In this document: positions 1-10,626 of the stretch, piece after piece | Layout of the letters: each line of letters opens with the position of its first letter | Numbering within the stretch: the first letter of the stretch is position 1 | From: Pyropia yezoensis | Taxonomy: Eukaryota > Rhodophyta > Bangiophyceae > Bangiales > Bangiaceae | Direction: 5' to 3' | Length of the DNA stretch: 64,000 bases | Assembly: GCA_009829735.1 (NCBI GenBank) | Contig: CM020618.1 | Location: forward strand, 4,772,882-4,836,881 | Program-made: the position numbers and the translations under genes | Notes under the pieces: model-generated | The model's database searches: none | What the model was told of the DNA's origin: nothing | The model's input: only the letters and a program-made list of their open reading frames with translations

Positions 1-753
1 GACCACCTGGATTGTGCCAGAGGTGGATGTGCGTGCGCGACCGCGGGCCGCGCGTCTCTGGGGACAAGGGGAGGAGGAGAGGGAGGAGAAGGGGGGGGGG
101 GGGGGGTCGTCTTAAGAGTGGCCCGGGTCGACTTGACGCCACCAGGGACAGGGCTGTGTGTGTGGGTCACTGACGAGAACATACCCCGTGTCTTCCCCTC
201 CCCCCCCCCCCCCCCCCTCCCTGTTAAGCACCCCCCAGGTGCTGGACCTGGCCACGCTGACGTGGCTCCCCCCCACAACCGCCCCCGACCTGCCCGTCCC
301 CCGGTCCAGCGCGGGCATTACCGCCCTGGGCGGGGCGGTCTATGTGGCGGGCGGCGAGTGGACGACCGTCTACTCGGACGTCCACGCGCTGGACGTGGCG
401 GCGGCGGTGTGGCGGCGGGCGCCGTCGCTGGTGGCGCGCCGCCATGGCGCGGGCCTCGCCGCCTGTGGGGGCGCCCTGTTGACGGCGGGGGGGGCCGCCG
501 AGGTGGGTAGCGGGGCGGCCGTCGTCCTCGCCGAGGGGCTCTTCCCGGCCGGCACCGCGCCCACCACCTGCGCCGCCGCCGTCGCCGCCCCTCCGGCAGT
601 GCCAGAGAGCGCCGGCGGGGGGGGGGGGGGGGGGGGGGTGAGGGTGGCCCTGACGGCAGGCCTCGCCACCGCGGGTGGGGTGCTCCTTGCCGCCGCCATT
701 ACGGTGGGCGTGTGGGCGACCCGCCAGCGGCGCGCGGCGCGCACAGGCAGCGG

Positions 754-805
<52 letters not shown>

Positions 806-1264
806 GGCGGCAAGGGCCGCGCTGGCCCGGATGGCGGGGAGGCCACAGGCGGGGGCGCCGGCGGGGGGCCGGGCGGCCCTGGCGGCACGGCGGCCGCGTC
901 TGCCGCTGCCATGACCGCCTCGCCCATCACGCCACCGCCCCTGGATGAGGAGCAGTGGGCCTTGTGGGCCGCCGCCGACGTTGCGGCCGCCGACGCCGCC
1001 ACAGCGGGGACGGCTGCCAAGGCGGCCAAGCTGGAGCTGCCCCCTGGCGGCGGCGGCAGCGGTGGCGGCACCGACGGGCGGCGATGGTGGTCACCCGAGC
1101 ACGGCGGCGCCTTTCCCTCCCCCCCTGCCATGCCCGCCGCCCTCCAGTCCCCGACCGTGTCGGTTTGCACGACGTGGAGCGACGCGGTGACGCTCACAAC
1201 AACATCTGGCACGGGAGACGGGGGGGGGTGGGCACAAGGGGGGAGAGGGGAGGGGGGCGGCTGA
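1..1264 (+). CDS. Kelch-repeat single-pass membrane protein, 3' part
   Basis: The 5' end lies outside the window. I read two exons, 1-28 and 239-1264, joined in phase 0 across an intron (29-238) with donor GTGCGT and an acceptor CCCCAG behind a long C tract. The joined reading gives Kelch-like strands (repeated GG turns followed by D-x-x-x-x-x-W), e.g. around VLDLATLTW and YVAGGE. Next comes one hydrophobic helix encoded at about 638-715, then a short basic stop-transfer (RQRRAAR), a poly-Gly tract and an Ala/Gly/Pro-rich tail. Kelch blades normally form a beta-propeller for protein or sugar binding; here the propeller would sit on one side of a membrane and the low-complexity tail on the other. 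Partner and location are unknown. The G and C tracts inside the intron and the Gly linker are places where an assembly error could shift the frame. Confidence 0.72.
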
Positions 1265-2942
1265 GGGAGGAGGAGCACCCGCGTCACCCCCCCCTCCCTA
1301 CAGACTCCCTGATGCTCGCGCGGCCAATCCCCACACCCACCGTGTCTGTTAAAAGTCCGGCGCCGTGGTGGGACGGGCGGGTGGGGAACAGGGGGCGGCG
1401 GGGGGGTGGTTGGCCACGGAGGGGGACCATCCCCGTCGGCGCTGCGCGCCGGCACGGTGCGGCGGTGGGGTGCGGGGCCGGGGGCCTTTTGCGGGGTGCG
1501 CGCGCGCACGCCCCCCCATTAAACACACACAATAACTGAACAGGTCTCGTGGCACTCGGCGGGTGGGCTGGTGCAGCGCCCCTGGCGGTCGTGCCGTGCC
1601 CGTGGGCCCTGTCCGGCGACGGGGGGGGGGGGGGGGGGGGCGTTTCGGATGGGCGGCTGGCTCTCTGTAGCGGGGCCGAAGGGGGTCCCGTGCTGTCCCG
1701 GGCCAATGGGGGGGGCCTTGAACGACCGCTGCAGGGACGGTCGGCGTGCACATGATCCCTGCAGCGGTCGTTACAAGGCCCCGAGCATGGGTGTTACCGC
1801 GCCCAGAGGTTGGACGCTGCGGTGGGCAGCGGGGAAGCGGGGGGTTGGGGGGGGATGGGGGCGCGGAGGTGCGTGGGCGGAGGGACGGGCAGCTGCTCCG
1901 CCATGGATCATGGATATGGGCGTGGGCGAGAGGACGCACATTGCAAGGCGCATCGCGTCTTCGTGGCGTGTCTCCTCAAACTGAAATAGGATCTATTTGA
2001 CAGGAACCTGAATGCAACCGAAGCACCATTTCATCGTGTGCAGATCTCGAAATATACTTATGTGCGCATGCAAGGCTCGCAGTCCGTCCGCCATCTTCAC
2101 TTAATTTAGTGCAGTGCACTGCCGGGACGCTAACGTGGGCGGGCACGCGGCACGCGGGACTGCGGCGCTCCCCTGCCGCGAACACCCCCACCCAGACCGT
2201 CGCGGGTGGGCTCTGCGGCGGCGACCTCGGCGGGCGGTGCAGCCGCGGTCTGTCGTGGATTGACGTGGCCGCCGCCGTCTCTACGTGTATTGACGGAACA
2301 GCCGCGGTCGTTGGCAGCGGGCGTATTGGCGGCAGCCGTGGCGGGTGTGATGGCGGCAGCCGTGGCGGGCGGGGTGCTAGACGCGCGTCCAGCGGGAGAG
2401 ACTTGGTGGGCGCCTGTTTGAGGTCACGTCTGGTATGTACGTTGATTGGCGAAGTCCATTCGGGGCGCTTGCGTAGCGGCCTGCTCCCGTTTGGGGTTTC
2501 CGCACCGACGCACAGGTTCTGGCGCCCGGCTGCTGCCTGGGGGAGGGCGCGGTTGCTGGTCTGTGCCGGTCCGCCGGCGGCGGCCGTCCTCAGCGGTCGG
2601 TTGGCCGCCCATGGACCCTGACCTGTTCCCCGCCGGGACTGGCCAGTCAGGGCCGGGGTGCCTACCTGTCCGCGTCGTGACCTGGCGCAGGCGCCCGTGG
2701 GTGGCCGCCCGCCGACCCGCCCGCGTGCCCTGGACTGGCCATCACCGCAGTGGCTGCAGCGGCTGCGGGGGAGCGCTCGGAGAGTGCACGAGCACCTGCC
2801 GGCGGCTTCCTCGCTGCCGCCATTGACCGCCATGTACCCAACAATCGTCGAGCACCAGCACTCGGGCCCACTGTCCACCATGCTCATCTTAACCTATTTG
2901 CCCACCGCCTCTATTCTGGCCCATAGGAGCATCCGCCGCTCA
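1265..2942. other. Intergenic, no supported gene
   Basis: GC-rich sequence with several G tracts. Open frames on both strands have no recognisable domain. A candidate 3'-UTR-like patch (ATTAAACACACACAATAAC) lies at about 1519-1537, after the Kelch gene. A GGCGGCAGCCGTGGCGGG-type short duplication occurs near 2330-2370. The hairpin at 1713-1782 is listed separately. Confidence 0.4.
1713..1782. repeat. Inverted repeat / hairpin, ~23-bp arms
   Basis: Left arm (about 1715-1736, containing GAACGACCGCTGCAGGGA) pairs with the right arm (about 1757-1779, containing TCCCTGCAGCGGTCGTT). There is a single one-base bulge and a loop of about 20 nt. The match is far longer than chance and contains a PstI-like CTGCAG in each arm. 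Could be a small miniature element or an RNA stem in a 3' UTR; no coding link is seen. Confidence 0.6.
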
Positions 2943-4066
2943 ATGGAAGCCACCGCGATGTCGACGAAGCGCGCCGCCACCCCCTGCACCGTCACCAAGA
3001 CGTTTGCCCTGGCAACCGCCACCGCCCTCATGGCTACCACCCTAACCGCCGTTGGCTTCGCCACCACCGACGCCCAGTCGTGCAAGTTTTTGCCCGTTCA
3101 CCGGATTCTCTCGTCGGCCGGTGGCACTTTCGGGGTGGCAGGTGGGTTGCAGGTCTAGGCGACGCTAGTGGATGTGCACAAGCTCCGGCTCCCGGCGTAT
3201 TCCCTCCTTCAGGTGGGCTTCCCGTCGAGCGACTTGTTCATTGATGGGCCGGCATACGGCTTGTGGTCAGAATCAAACAGTGCACTGGCATGTGGGCGGT
3301 TGCGCATGGCGGTGGCAGGGGAGGGTTGAAGGCGGAAGCGGGTGGATGTGGGGCTGATATGAAGGCGCGGAGGGGTGTAGACCCGGACGGTTTGGCCGTG
3401 AATGTGGTCGTAGATGGGCAACGTCGTCACCGGTTCACCACAAATGCGCCTCAACAGATATGGAAGCTCTGCACTTGCTGCTCTGGCTGTTGGGGACTGG
3501 GCTGCTGCCATGTTCTTTGGTACTCTCTTCATCACGCCACCCACCCCTTAGACTGCCCTGTCATGGACGATCGGACCGGCCAGTGCAAGGCGTTCGTGTC
3601 GTACTCCGAACTGACCGACCGGCTTCTCATCATCTACGCTGTTACGCAGAAGAGCGCCATTCACCCCTATGCGGCGGCCTCTTTTTCCGAGATTGGCCTC
3701 AGGTGTGGCTGCCGGTCCAGTGTTCACAAGAGAATTCGTCGCCCGCAGTCGTGTCGCCCGTCGACGGGAGCCCTGGCACGTGCCATACGGTTGCGGGGCA
3801 TCTCGCCCTCGTACTGCTGTGACTTTATGGGCAAGTTTTTGGTGCGAGACGGAGCAATCGGTCTAGTGGGAGATGACGGACGCGGTGTCAGGTGTGTGTG
3901 CTCAGGTAGTTTCTTCCATCTGCCGGCCCGTCTCATCGTATGTGCCGTCGGCACAGTTTTCCCGCCTGCCTGTACGTTAGGAGGGGCTGGCTTTGAGCAC
4001 CACGCCGTGCCGCGCATGGTCGAGTCGCGTGAACGAGCGAGACCCTCGAAGTGTGCCGCGCCTTAG
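2943..4066 (+). CDS. Putative secreted protein, several exons, weak lipase-3-like look
   Basis: Low-confidence model. Exon A (2943-3152) contains MSTKRAAT followed by a hydrophobic Ala/Thr helix and a Ser-Cys, a typical signal peptide. A phase-0 intron 3153-3212 (acceptor CCTCCTTCAG) would remove an in-frame TAG. Exon B (3213-3291) then joins across 3292-3551 (acceptor CCACCCCTTAG) to exon C at 3552, giving the run SALAYCPVMDDRTGQCKAF. Aromatic-Cys followed some 15 residues later by a beta strand is seen near the N-terminus of class 3 lipases, but the RGT/S oxyanion turn and the GHSLG nucleophile elbow are missing from what follows, so this may be a decayed or unrelated gene. Exons after about 3700 are unresolved; the 4066 end is only where the last frame stops. 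Confidence 0.28.
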
Positions 4067-4786
4067 TATCCGTTTTATGGTGTGCCCTGCGCCTGGGGTA
4101 GACAGCAGGGTATGTATACATTTACATGTATGGGCTCCATTGGGCATACGAGGCCTTGACTTTTTGGCCTGTCTCAGTGCCTCTGATGTGGTTCGACACT
4201 GATACTCAGCTGTCTGTAGCGGAAGGTGCTGGCGAAGGGGGGAGGTAGCGGGGGCAAGGACAGCCAGGGTGCGAGGATAGGCCGGCACGAGTATGCAAAG
4301 CGCGCCGTTCCTTTCATCCGGGCGCCGCTCGACGACGCCACGTCGGTGTCCCCAACCCCACCTCTCCCCCCCGCAGAAGTATCCCCCCGCCCCGCTGGAC
4401 GGTGCTGGGCACAGCAGCCCTCCGCCGCAACCTCGATTGCCGCGCGCACCAACTGGTCTCCGCCGTCCCCTTCCCTCCCCCCCGCCCCTGCAGCTTCAAA
4501 ATGCACTCCCGCGTCACCCACGCGGACAAAAAAAACAATACAAAGCCCAACACACACACACAATAACAGCGTACGGTCGCTCCCCCCCCACGTGGCCGCC
4601 CCCGTTGACCCCGCCCACGACTCCCGCTCCTAGCGCCGACGCCCACCGCGTGCGCGCGCGGGACCACCTCCAGACCTCGCACTCCAAAAGCGGCGTGGGC
4701 AACGCCGCCTAACGGCCGGCGCCCCAACCCCTCACAAAACCCCCCGGTCCCGCCACCCCGCTGCCCCCAAGCCGCCTGCTCAGCTT
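4067..4786. other. Gap between two 3' ends
   Basis: Lies downstream of both flanking genes. Contains a (CA)n-rich patch, AACACACACACACAATAAC near 4549-4567. It shares its CACACACAATAAC core with the patch at about 1525, so both may be part of a 3'-end signal. No gene is supported; the open frames are Pro/Ala-rich and unlike any family I know. Confidence 0.35.
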
Positions 4787-6733
4787 CTACTCAAACAGCC
4801 CCTGCCGCTCGGCGTGGCGGATATAGACGTCGAGGATGTCCCGCATCGGCTTCCACGTGCTAACAGGCAGCACAAGCTTGGATCGCCCATGGCGGGTGAC
4901 CTCAGAGAGGCGGAGGAAGGTGTCGCCCGCGGCGGAACGGGCCTCCACGTCAAAGAAGAAGCGCTTGAACTCAAGGCGCAGCTCACGGCTCGCGAAGTCG
5001 CCGTCGCCGTCGCCACCGCCGCCGTCGCCATCACCACTGCCATCCACTCCGTTGCCATCTTCACCGCCGCGTGCATTGTCCCCGCCGCCGCCACTCCCGT
5101 CGGTGCCCACTCCGCGCACCGCCACGGGGAGGGCGCGGCCAGCGTAGCCGTTGCCACGCGCCCCGCCCCCCGAGACAGTCGAGCGCACGGCTCCTCCCCC
5201 ACCACCATAGCCCACGCTCCCCGCACCGCGCCCATCCACCCCAGGGGTGCCGCCATGGACGGCACCACCGCTGCCGGCAACGGCACCCTCCCCACCCCCC
5301 CCCGGCTCATGGGCGGCCACCTCAGGAGCCGCAGCCGCGAGTGCCGCGCTCAGGGACTCAACGAATGAGCCTACCCCTGAGGCAGGCACGTAGACACTCA
5401 CGCGCACGGGGACAGCCTCAGTGAGCTTGACGTAGCGGCCCTTAGCATTCGACATGTGGTCCACGTACCACCAGCGACGGCCATCCTCAGAGCGGAGCGT
5501 CTCAGAGGAGAGCGTGGATGGCGGCGGAGGCCGACCATACGAATGGGGGTGAGGGGTCGCTGGAGACGCCGACACGACCCCGGCAGCGGAGAGCGTAGAA
5601 GTGGACCCGGCCGCAGGTACGGTGACGGACGCGGCAGTGGCGTCACTAACCACATCGGCAGGCACGGCACCACCAGCGGCCGAGCTGACAGAAGCCGCTC
5701 CCCCAACCGCGGGACCCTCTGTGTCATGAGCCCCCCCGGCTCCCTCCCCGCCCCCCCCTGGCGCGGCGGCCGGGGCCGGTGTCCCCTCGGGCGGCAGCGC
5801 CGCCTCTCGCTCGGCCACCCGACGGAGGCACGCAACGAGCGACGGCCACATGAGCGCCGGGAACACAACCTTAGTACGATGTCCCGATGCATGATCCGCC
5901 TCGGCTATCTTGACGAAAGGACCTCGGTGATTGATCCGCACATCAATGAACAGGCGCTTGGTCCCGAGCGCGAGGGTGCGGGTAGCCAACTCCCGCCACA
6001 CACCGCCACCGCCGCCACCGCCGCCACCACCACCGGCGCCGCCGCCGCCGCCGCTGCCGCCACCGCTCCCACTAACACCACCGTATCCGCCGCCACCACC
6101 ACCGCCACCTCCGCCACCACCGCCGTACCCGCCGCCGCCATTGCCACCATAGCCGCCGCCACTGCCGCCACCACCACTTCCGCCACCGTTGGTACCGCCG
6201 CCACTGGTGCTGCCCCCCCCCGCAAGTGCCCCCCCCACACCTCCACGCGGAGCCAGCCCTCCAGAACCGTTCAGAGCCCCGCCAACACCGCCGCCAACGC
6301 CAAGGGCGGCCCCATAGCCCCCGCCTGAACCCGGCCCGACTGCTACATGCTGGGCACCACCACCGCGCAGGTACCCCCCCGCCGCGGAGCTAACGCCCCC
6401 ACCATACGTGGGCCCTGGACCCCCACCACCATAGCCCCCGCCTACACCGCCAACGCCCATTCCCGGTCCACCACCATAGCCGCCTGCCGGCAGAGGGCCG
6501 CCGCCATAGCCGCCGGCTCCGCCACCGGCCCCGCCCAGCCCCCCGCCAGCGCCTGCACCATAACCTACAGCACCGCCGCCGTTGCCACCGCCATACCCCG
6601 TACCCCCCCCTGGAGGCCCATAGCCACCGACATTGCCAGCATCAGGGCCGCCAAGACCGCCGCCGACACCACCATAGCCGCCGCCGCCGCCGTAGCCGCC
6701 ACCGCCACCCGGACGGCCGTACGAGCCCGACAT
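4787..6733 (-). CDS. PUR-alpha type nucleic-acid-binding protein, three PUR repeats
   Basis: Encodes 648 residues from the ATG at 6733 (MSGSYGRPG); an ATG-less extension to 6754 is also open. Residues ~1-245 are almost pure Gly with repeated YGG. Three PUR repeats follow. PUR I (~247-308) contains ELATRTLALGTKRLFIDV and FVKIAE. PUR II (~406-468) contains GRRWWYVDHM and GRYVKLTE. PUR III (~577-648) contains ELRLEFKRFFFDVEA and FLRLSE. In the family, repeats I and II fold together to bind and unwind purine-rich GGN DNA or RNA, and III makes the dimer, so a full-length PUR core is present. Animal PUR-alpha is about 320 residues; this one is doubled by the glycine-rich N-terminus and by Gly/Ala/Asp linkers. 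The likely role is transcription, mRNA transport or replication control. Single exon. The genome around it is full of GGN tracts, which are the family's usual ligand. Confidence 0.9.
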   Translation of the reverse strand: MSGSYGRPGGGGGYGGGGGYGGVGGGLGGPDAGNVGGYGPPGGGTGYGGGNGGGAVGYGAGAGGGLGGAGGGAGGYGGGPLPAGGYGGGPGMGVGGVGGGYGGGGPGPTYGGGVSSAAGGYLRGGGAQHVAVGPGSGGGYGAALGVGGGVGGALNGSGGLAPRGGVGGALAGGGSTSGGGTNGGGSGGGGSGGGYGGNGGGGYGGGGGGGGGGGGGYGGVSGSGGGSGGGGGAGGGGGGGGGGGVWRELATRTLALGTKRLFIDVRINHRGPFVKIAEADHASGHRTKVVFPALMWPSLVACLRRVAEREAALPPEGTPAPAAAPGGGGEGAGGAHDTEGPAVGGAASVSSAAGGAVPADVVSDATAASVTVPAAGSTSTLSAAGVVSASPATPHPHSYGRPPPPSTLSSETLRSEDGRRWWYVDHMSNAKGRYVKLTEAVPVRVSVYVPASGVGSFVESLSAALAAAAPEVAAHEPGGGGEGAVAGSGGAVHGGTPGVDGRGAGSVGYGGGGGAVRSTVSGGGARGNGYAGRALPVAVRGVGTDGSGGGGDNARGGEDGNGVDGSGDGDGGGGDGDGDFASRELRLEFKRFFFDVEARSAAGDTFLRLSEVTRHGRSKLVLPVSTWKPMRDILDVYIRHAERQGLFE

Positions 6734-7640
6734 AATCGCCGACGCTGGAAGCAAGTCGGGCAGAGAGGATAAATGCCGTGCGGGTGGACACCCGGGGTAC
6801 TAGCAAAAGTGCTGCGAACAGGTGAGGCCGATGGATAAGGCGCTGCCGCCGCTGCCGACAGGCGAATCGAGTCGAGCCGCCGCTTCCGGACCTCTCTCCC
6901 CCCCTTCAGGAGATGAGGAAACGAGAGGCGCACCGTCAAAGGAGGCGTGGGACAAGAGAATATGGGAACACCAGGAAGACTGCTCCGAGGCCCGGCCGGA
7001 GACGGGGGGAGGCGGCTGACGCCGGGCGTGGCGAGTAGGGGTGCGAGACCGTAGTCGGCGCCGCCGTCGTGTCCTCGCATGCGCTGGCAGCCGTTTGATG
7101 GGCGCGGCACCACTAGTTGACTGAATGCAGCCTATAGTACTTATATACACTGTTTTTTAAGGTGTCAACAAACGCGGCAATTATTTCACAAAAGTGTGCT
7201 GTGCATTGTACTGCACATCCCCAAATTTTGTCTCATGGAGACAAGAGCAACAGCGCGACAACACGGCCATGAGCCAACAGCGTGCTGGGAGCTCGCAGCG
7301 GACCAATAGCGTGCTGTGGGGCTTTCCTTTTCATCGAGCGATGATTGGCTGCAGTCGCGGCGGATCTGATGCCGAACGCTGGTTGGTCAGACAGCTGTTA
7401 TTTTCTCTCACGATCTCGGCGGATTTCCGGCTATCTCGGCCCGATCCACCGAAGAACACTGGGAGATGTCGCAGCTGGTTAATGCGATGCCTGTTCCTTC
7501 TTCAATGTCGGCAGAAATCTCGAGAAAGTCGCAGATCGCACTGTTTCTACACTAATGCGGAGCACTCATTGGCCAGTGGTGGGCTATCTGAGGCATGCCA
7601 TTGGCTTGTTGTGGGCCTGTTGTTGTTATTGTCGCCATGA
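6734..7640 (-). promoter_or_regulatory. Candidate promoter and 5' leader of the PUR gene
   Basis: Read on the minus strand, a TATATAAG box lies at about 7139-7147, some 400 bp before the PUR start. Further upstream are several CCAAT/ATTGG boxes in both orientations (about 7300, 7343, 7570, 7600). The interval 7100-7640 is clearly less GC-rich than its surroundings. No transcription start can be proved from sequence, and a divergent transcript on the plus strand would see the same elements. Confidence 0.35.
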
Positions 7641-7886
7641 GACCAAGTTCGGGGGACTGCAATAAACATCTACAAAGCGAATCTGCGAACTGGCCAGAAA
7701 GAACGGCAATGCCCGCTGAACCGTTCACAGATCCGCTTTGTACACTCCGTGCACAGATTCATTGCGCGATATTTAGCGAAGTGCTCGTCACCCAGCTCAT
7801 TAACATTGACGGAGTCGCAGGTGGAGCGATCTAAAAGCGACGAGGCCACCGTCGCGTAATTCTGTCGCAGCACAAGCATCATGTAC
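7641..7886. other. Spacer downstream of the tRNA
   Basis: AT-richer DNA with no gene. Read on the minus strand it carries a TTTT run at about 7832-7836, roughly 50 nt past the tRNA 3' end, which could stop RNA polymerase III. Confidence 0.3.
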
Positions 7887-7960
7887 CGCTCCGGGTGAGA
7901 CTTGAACTGACGATTTTCAAATGAACAATCTGACGCTTTAACCGACTCAGCCACCAGAGC
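7887..7960 (-). tRNA. tRNA-Asn (anticodon GTT), possibly a pseudogene
   Basis: On the minus strand all four arms fit. The acceptor GCTCTGG pairs with CCGGAGC (one G-T). The D arm GCTG/AAGC encloses a loop with the GG of standard tRNAs. The anticodon stem TCAGA/TTTGA holds the loop TTGTTCA (anticodon GTT, Asn). A 5-nt variable loop follows, then a T arm with TTCAAGT and a G discriminator. Lengths match eukaryotic tRNA-Asn position by position. Oddities are C at position 37, where a purine is normal, and a C-C mismatch in the T stem; these hint at a decayed copy or a tRNA-derived SINE head. No intron, and no encoded CCA. Confidence 0.68.
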
Positions 7961-8876
7961 ACACGAGCAGAAAATCTCCTTGCGGGATTTGTGCATTTAA
8001 CGAAATCATTGCTACAACCTTTGGGCAGCATCTTGTGGTAGAGCCCTTCTTCAACATCAAAACCACTTTTGAGTCGAAGTCATTCTGTGAACTTTCATAC
8101 TTGTCAAAGTGCATGTTTTGGCTCATACACTTCGCAGAGCGTGTACTCGTACGATGACAAGGTTGCGTGCAGCTCGATCAAAGGTGCTCAAGGGATTTGC
8201 TGGGAAGGTAAGACTGCTGTTGCACGATGGCGAAGCAACCAGAAACTCTGTATGATAGAGCAGAAAAGCGAGCAGTCAGAGAAGCAACTTCGCAAGCGTG
8301 GCATTGGTTGTAAACACATTTAGAGCTTCGCTTGGATACAACCGAAAAGTCTACATGAAATACCTGTAGGCACGTCATGCGTTAGACAAGCCACGCTTCA
8401 TGTGAAATAGATCGGGCAATTCCGTAATGCAACGCAACGCGCCCTCAAGAGTGGCAAGACGGCGTCTGCATACAGGATTACCATGGAAAACGATACGTTA
8501 TCGAGCCGTCGCGAGCTGATGACAGTTGAATAATGGCCAATCGGATCTTACCTGTTGATCGACTTTGTTCCTGACGGACTCCCCGTTTTTGGATTTGAGC
8601 TGGTTACTGGAGATTTATCAGTGGTCCCGGGCGGCCCTTTCTGCCTAAGGGCCGGACATCTTGACGGGTATTGTCCACTCACTGACAATGCCTAGCCTTA
8701 ACCGCACCCTTTTCAATGACTAGGCGCATCGCCACAGAAGCAGCTGCGGACGCACGAATAAACAGGGACTTTATCGCTGAGATCAGACTGTTTCAGCTTT
8801 TGAGAGGGCTGTCTCAGAACACTGCGTTCGGTTCTTCCCTGCTATCAATACGAAAAGTGACCACCGAAGAATTGTT
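7961..8876. other. Gene-free AT-richer spacer
   Basis: No credible coding region. A small perfect hairpin, CGGCCCTT with AAGGGCCG, sits at 8632-8654. Nothing else is recognised. Confidence 0.35.
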
Positions 8877-9346
8877 CGGCAGAACTGCCCCCACGTAGGA
8901 GGCAGGGCGCGCCACACGGGGGCGGGCGCTGGTCCGACTCGTTTCTTTCCTTGCAGTTGATATCGGATTTCCCTTAGTCAGAGATTACTTTGTTTGATAG
9001 TGAATCCAATGTGGATTTGAGGGTTTTCTGTATGTTATCGTCTTGAATATTCGTGTGGCCCGGTGGGCAGGTGCTGGGGTGGGAGATTCTGAGTGGCGAG
9101 ATTCTTAGAGGACCCTGGAGGGAAGTGGGGAGGGAAAGCGGGGCTTGGCCTCTCTTCCCCGTCCCGACCAAGAAGCTGTTGGCCCACACACCATCATCTT
9201 GCTTCGTAGTGGGGGAATCGCCCCACAACAGGGATAGCGTGTGTGCGAAATGCACTTCTTCCGGTTCCCCCGACACGTGAGGAAGCCCTTGTACACCACC
9301 CCAACTTGGCTGCGTGTGTGCAAGTGGTTTTTGCCCCAAGTTGTGG
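8877..9346. repeat. Dispersed repeat family S, copy 1
   Basis: Direct repeat of 10627-11096, about 470 bp and roughly 80-88% identical by eye. It begins at GGCAGAACTG and ends after TTTTTGCC. Read on the minus strand, a segment around GLP-VS-EPEEVHF and TTKQDDGVWANSF stays open in both copies with mostly conservative changes. It may therefore be a fragment of a transposon protein I do not recognise. No terminal repeats were found at its edges. Confidence 0.75.
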
Positions 9347-10626
9347 ACAGACATGAGGTTGGCCGCACTCCCTGCGGATTAGACCGAGAACACCCGTGTT
9401 CCATGAACCCGTTTCCCACTTCAGGGGCATCCCTCACTCCGCCACAGCTAATGGTCGGGTGGAAAGTCAAATACTGGGCGTCAATAGCCGCCATGAAGCG
9501 GAAAAAAGCCAAACTGAACTGTTCTATGAGACATTTACAGCACATCAAAGAACAAGCGATGAGGGAGTTCTTTGAATCTTGGCTGATGCGTCAAGAGCAG
9601 CAGAGTGTTGCAACAGGGTCTAATTAGCCGAACCCCAGTATCCAGTCGAATGATGGGCTGCGATGCAGTTGCGCGGCCCTGTTGCCGCCGCACGCATCAT
9701 ACAGCCTGTTGGGAAGCTGAGATTCTCCGTTCGACAGTAAAGGGAGGGTGCGCGATTGTTCGCGGCTCAAAGAGTAGTAAGTCGCCATAGCAGGTCTCGC
9801 TGGTGTAGAGACCCACAGCCCACGTCTCGAACGTCTGGGTGTGCCCGTCCGTCCTGGTGGGAGAGTATGAATTCTATCGCGGAGCGCCACATGGAGTGAC
9901 GACCTGCATTGGCGCACACGTGCGATTAACTCGTCGGCAGGCAAGGCCGTCTTTAGGCTCCTATAGGCGGCCTTGGCTGCCAACGCGGCTCGCTCAGAGG
10001 CCGGCGGTGGCGCCAGCATCGACAGCCCTGACATCTTGGGGGGGGGGATGGGCGGATCGGCCGTGAGCAGGGCGCGATGGCACGTCATAAAACTCGAACG
10101 CGAGTTGCCCTTGTGCAGCAACCCACAACACACCGATCAGACGTCAGAATATGCCCTTCTGTCCTGAGGAGCGATTTATGGAATTGATTTTGTTTGTTCA
10201 CTCCTCACGAGAGTTTGACTACTTCTTCAGCGTCACTTTTCAAACGTTATGCACTTGGTGAGCTCTCCATGAAGGCAATCGTGAGTGTGGGATGTCTCAT
10301 AAATGAGCTGCACTGGAGCTTGGTAGATCGAAGAGATTGAAGAGCGCGCTGTCGGGATTGCCTTGAAGACAGGCAACAGATCGCTCATATTGGTTTGAGA
10401 GTGTATTGTCACACGGCATACTCTTTGTGCTTTGTACGGCCCTTTCCCTATACGACAATGCCAGCTAATTGCGCGCCGAGACCGTGATAGCACCACAGCA
10501 TCGTCGAGAACCTCTTCTGCCGGCTCTCCGCTATGGCGTTTACTGACGTAGTCGGCGGAGGTGCTGCCGTTAGCGGCGAGAACAGCGGGACGGCCGCTTT
10601 CGACGCGCCTGACCGATCACTTTTGA
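9347..10626. other. Between the two S repeats, no supported gene
   Basis: Moderate-GC sequence. A minus-strand open frame at 9624-10133 (169 residues, with an Ala-rich helical stretch ASERAALAAKAAYRSL) is the only one with coding-like composition, and it matches no family I know. The arrangement S-spacer-S could be the remains of one larger element with S as long direct repeats. Confidence 0.25.
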
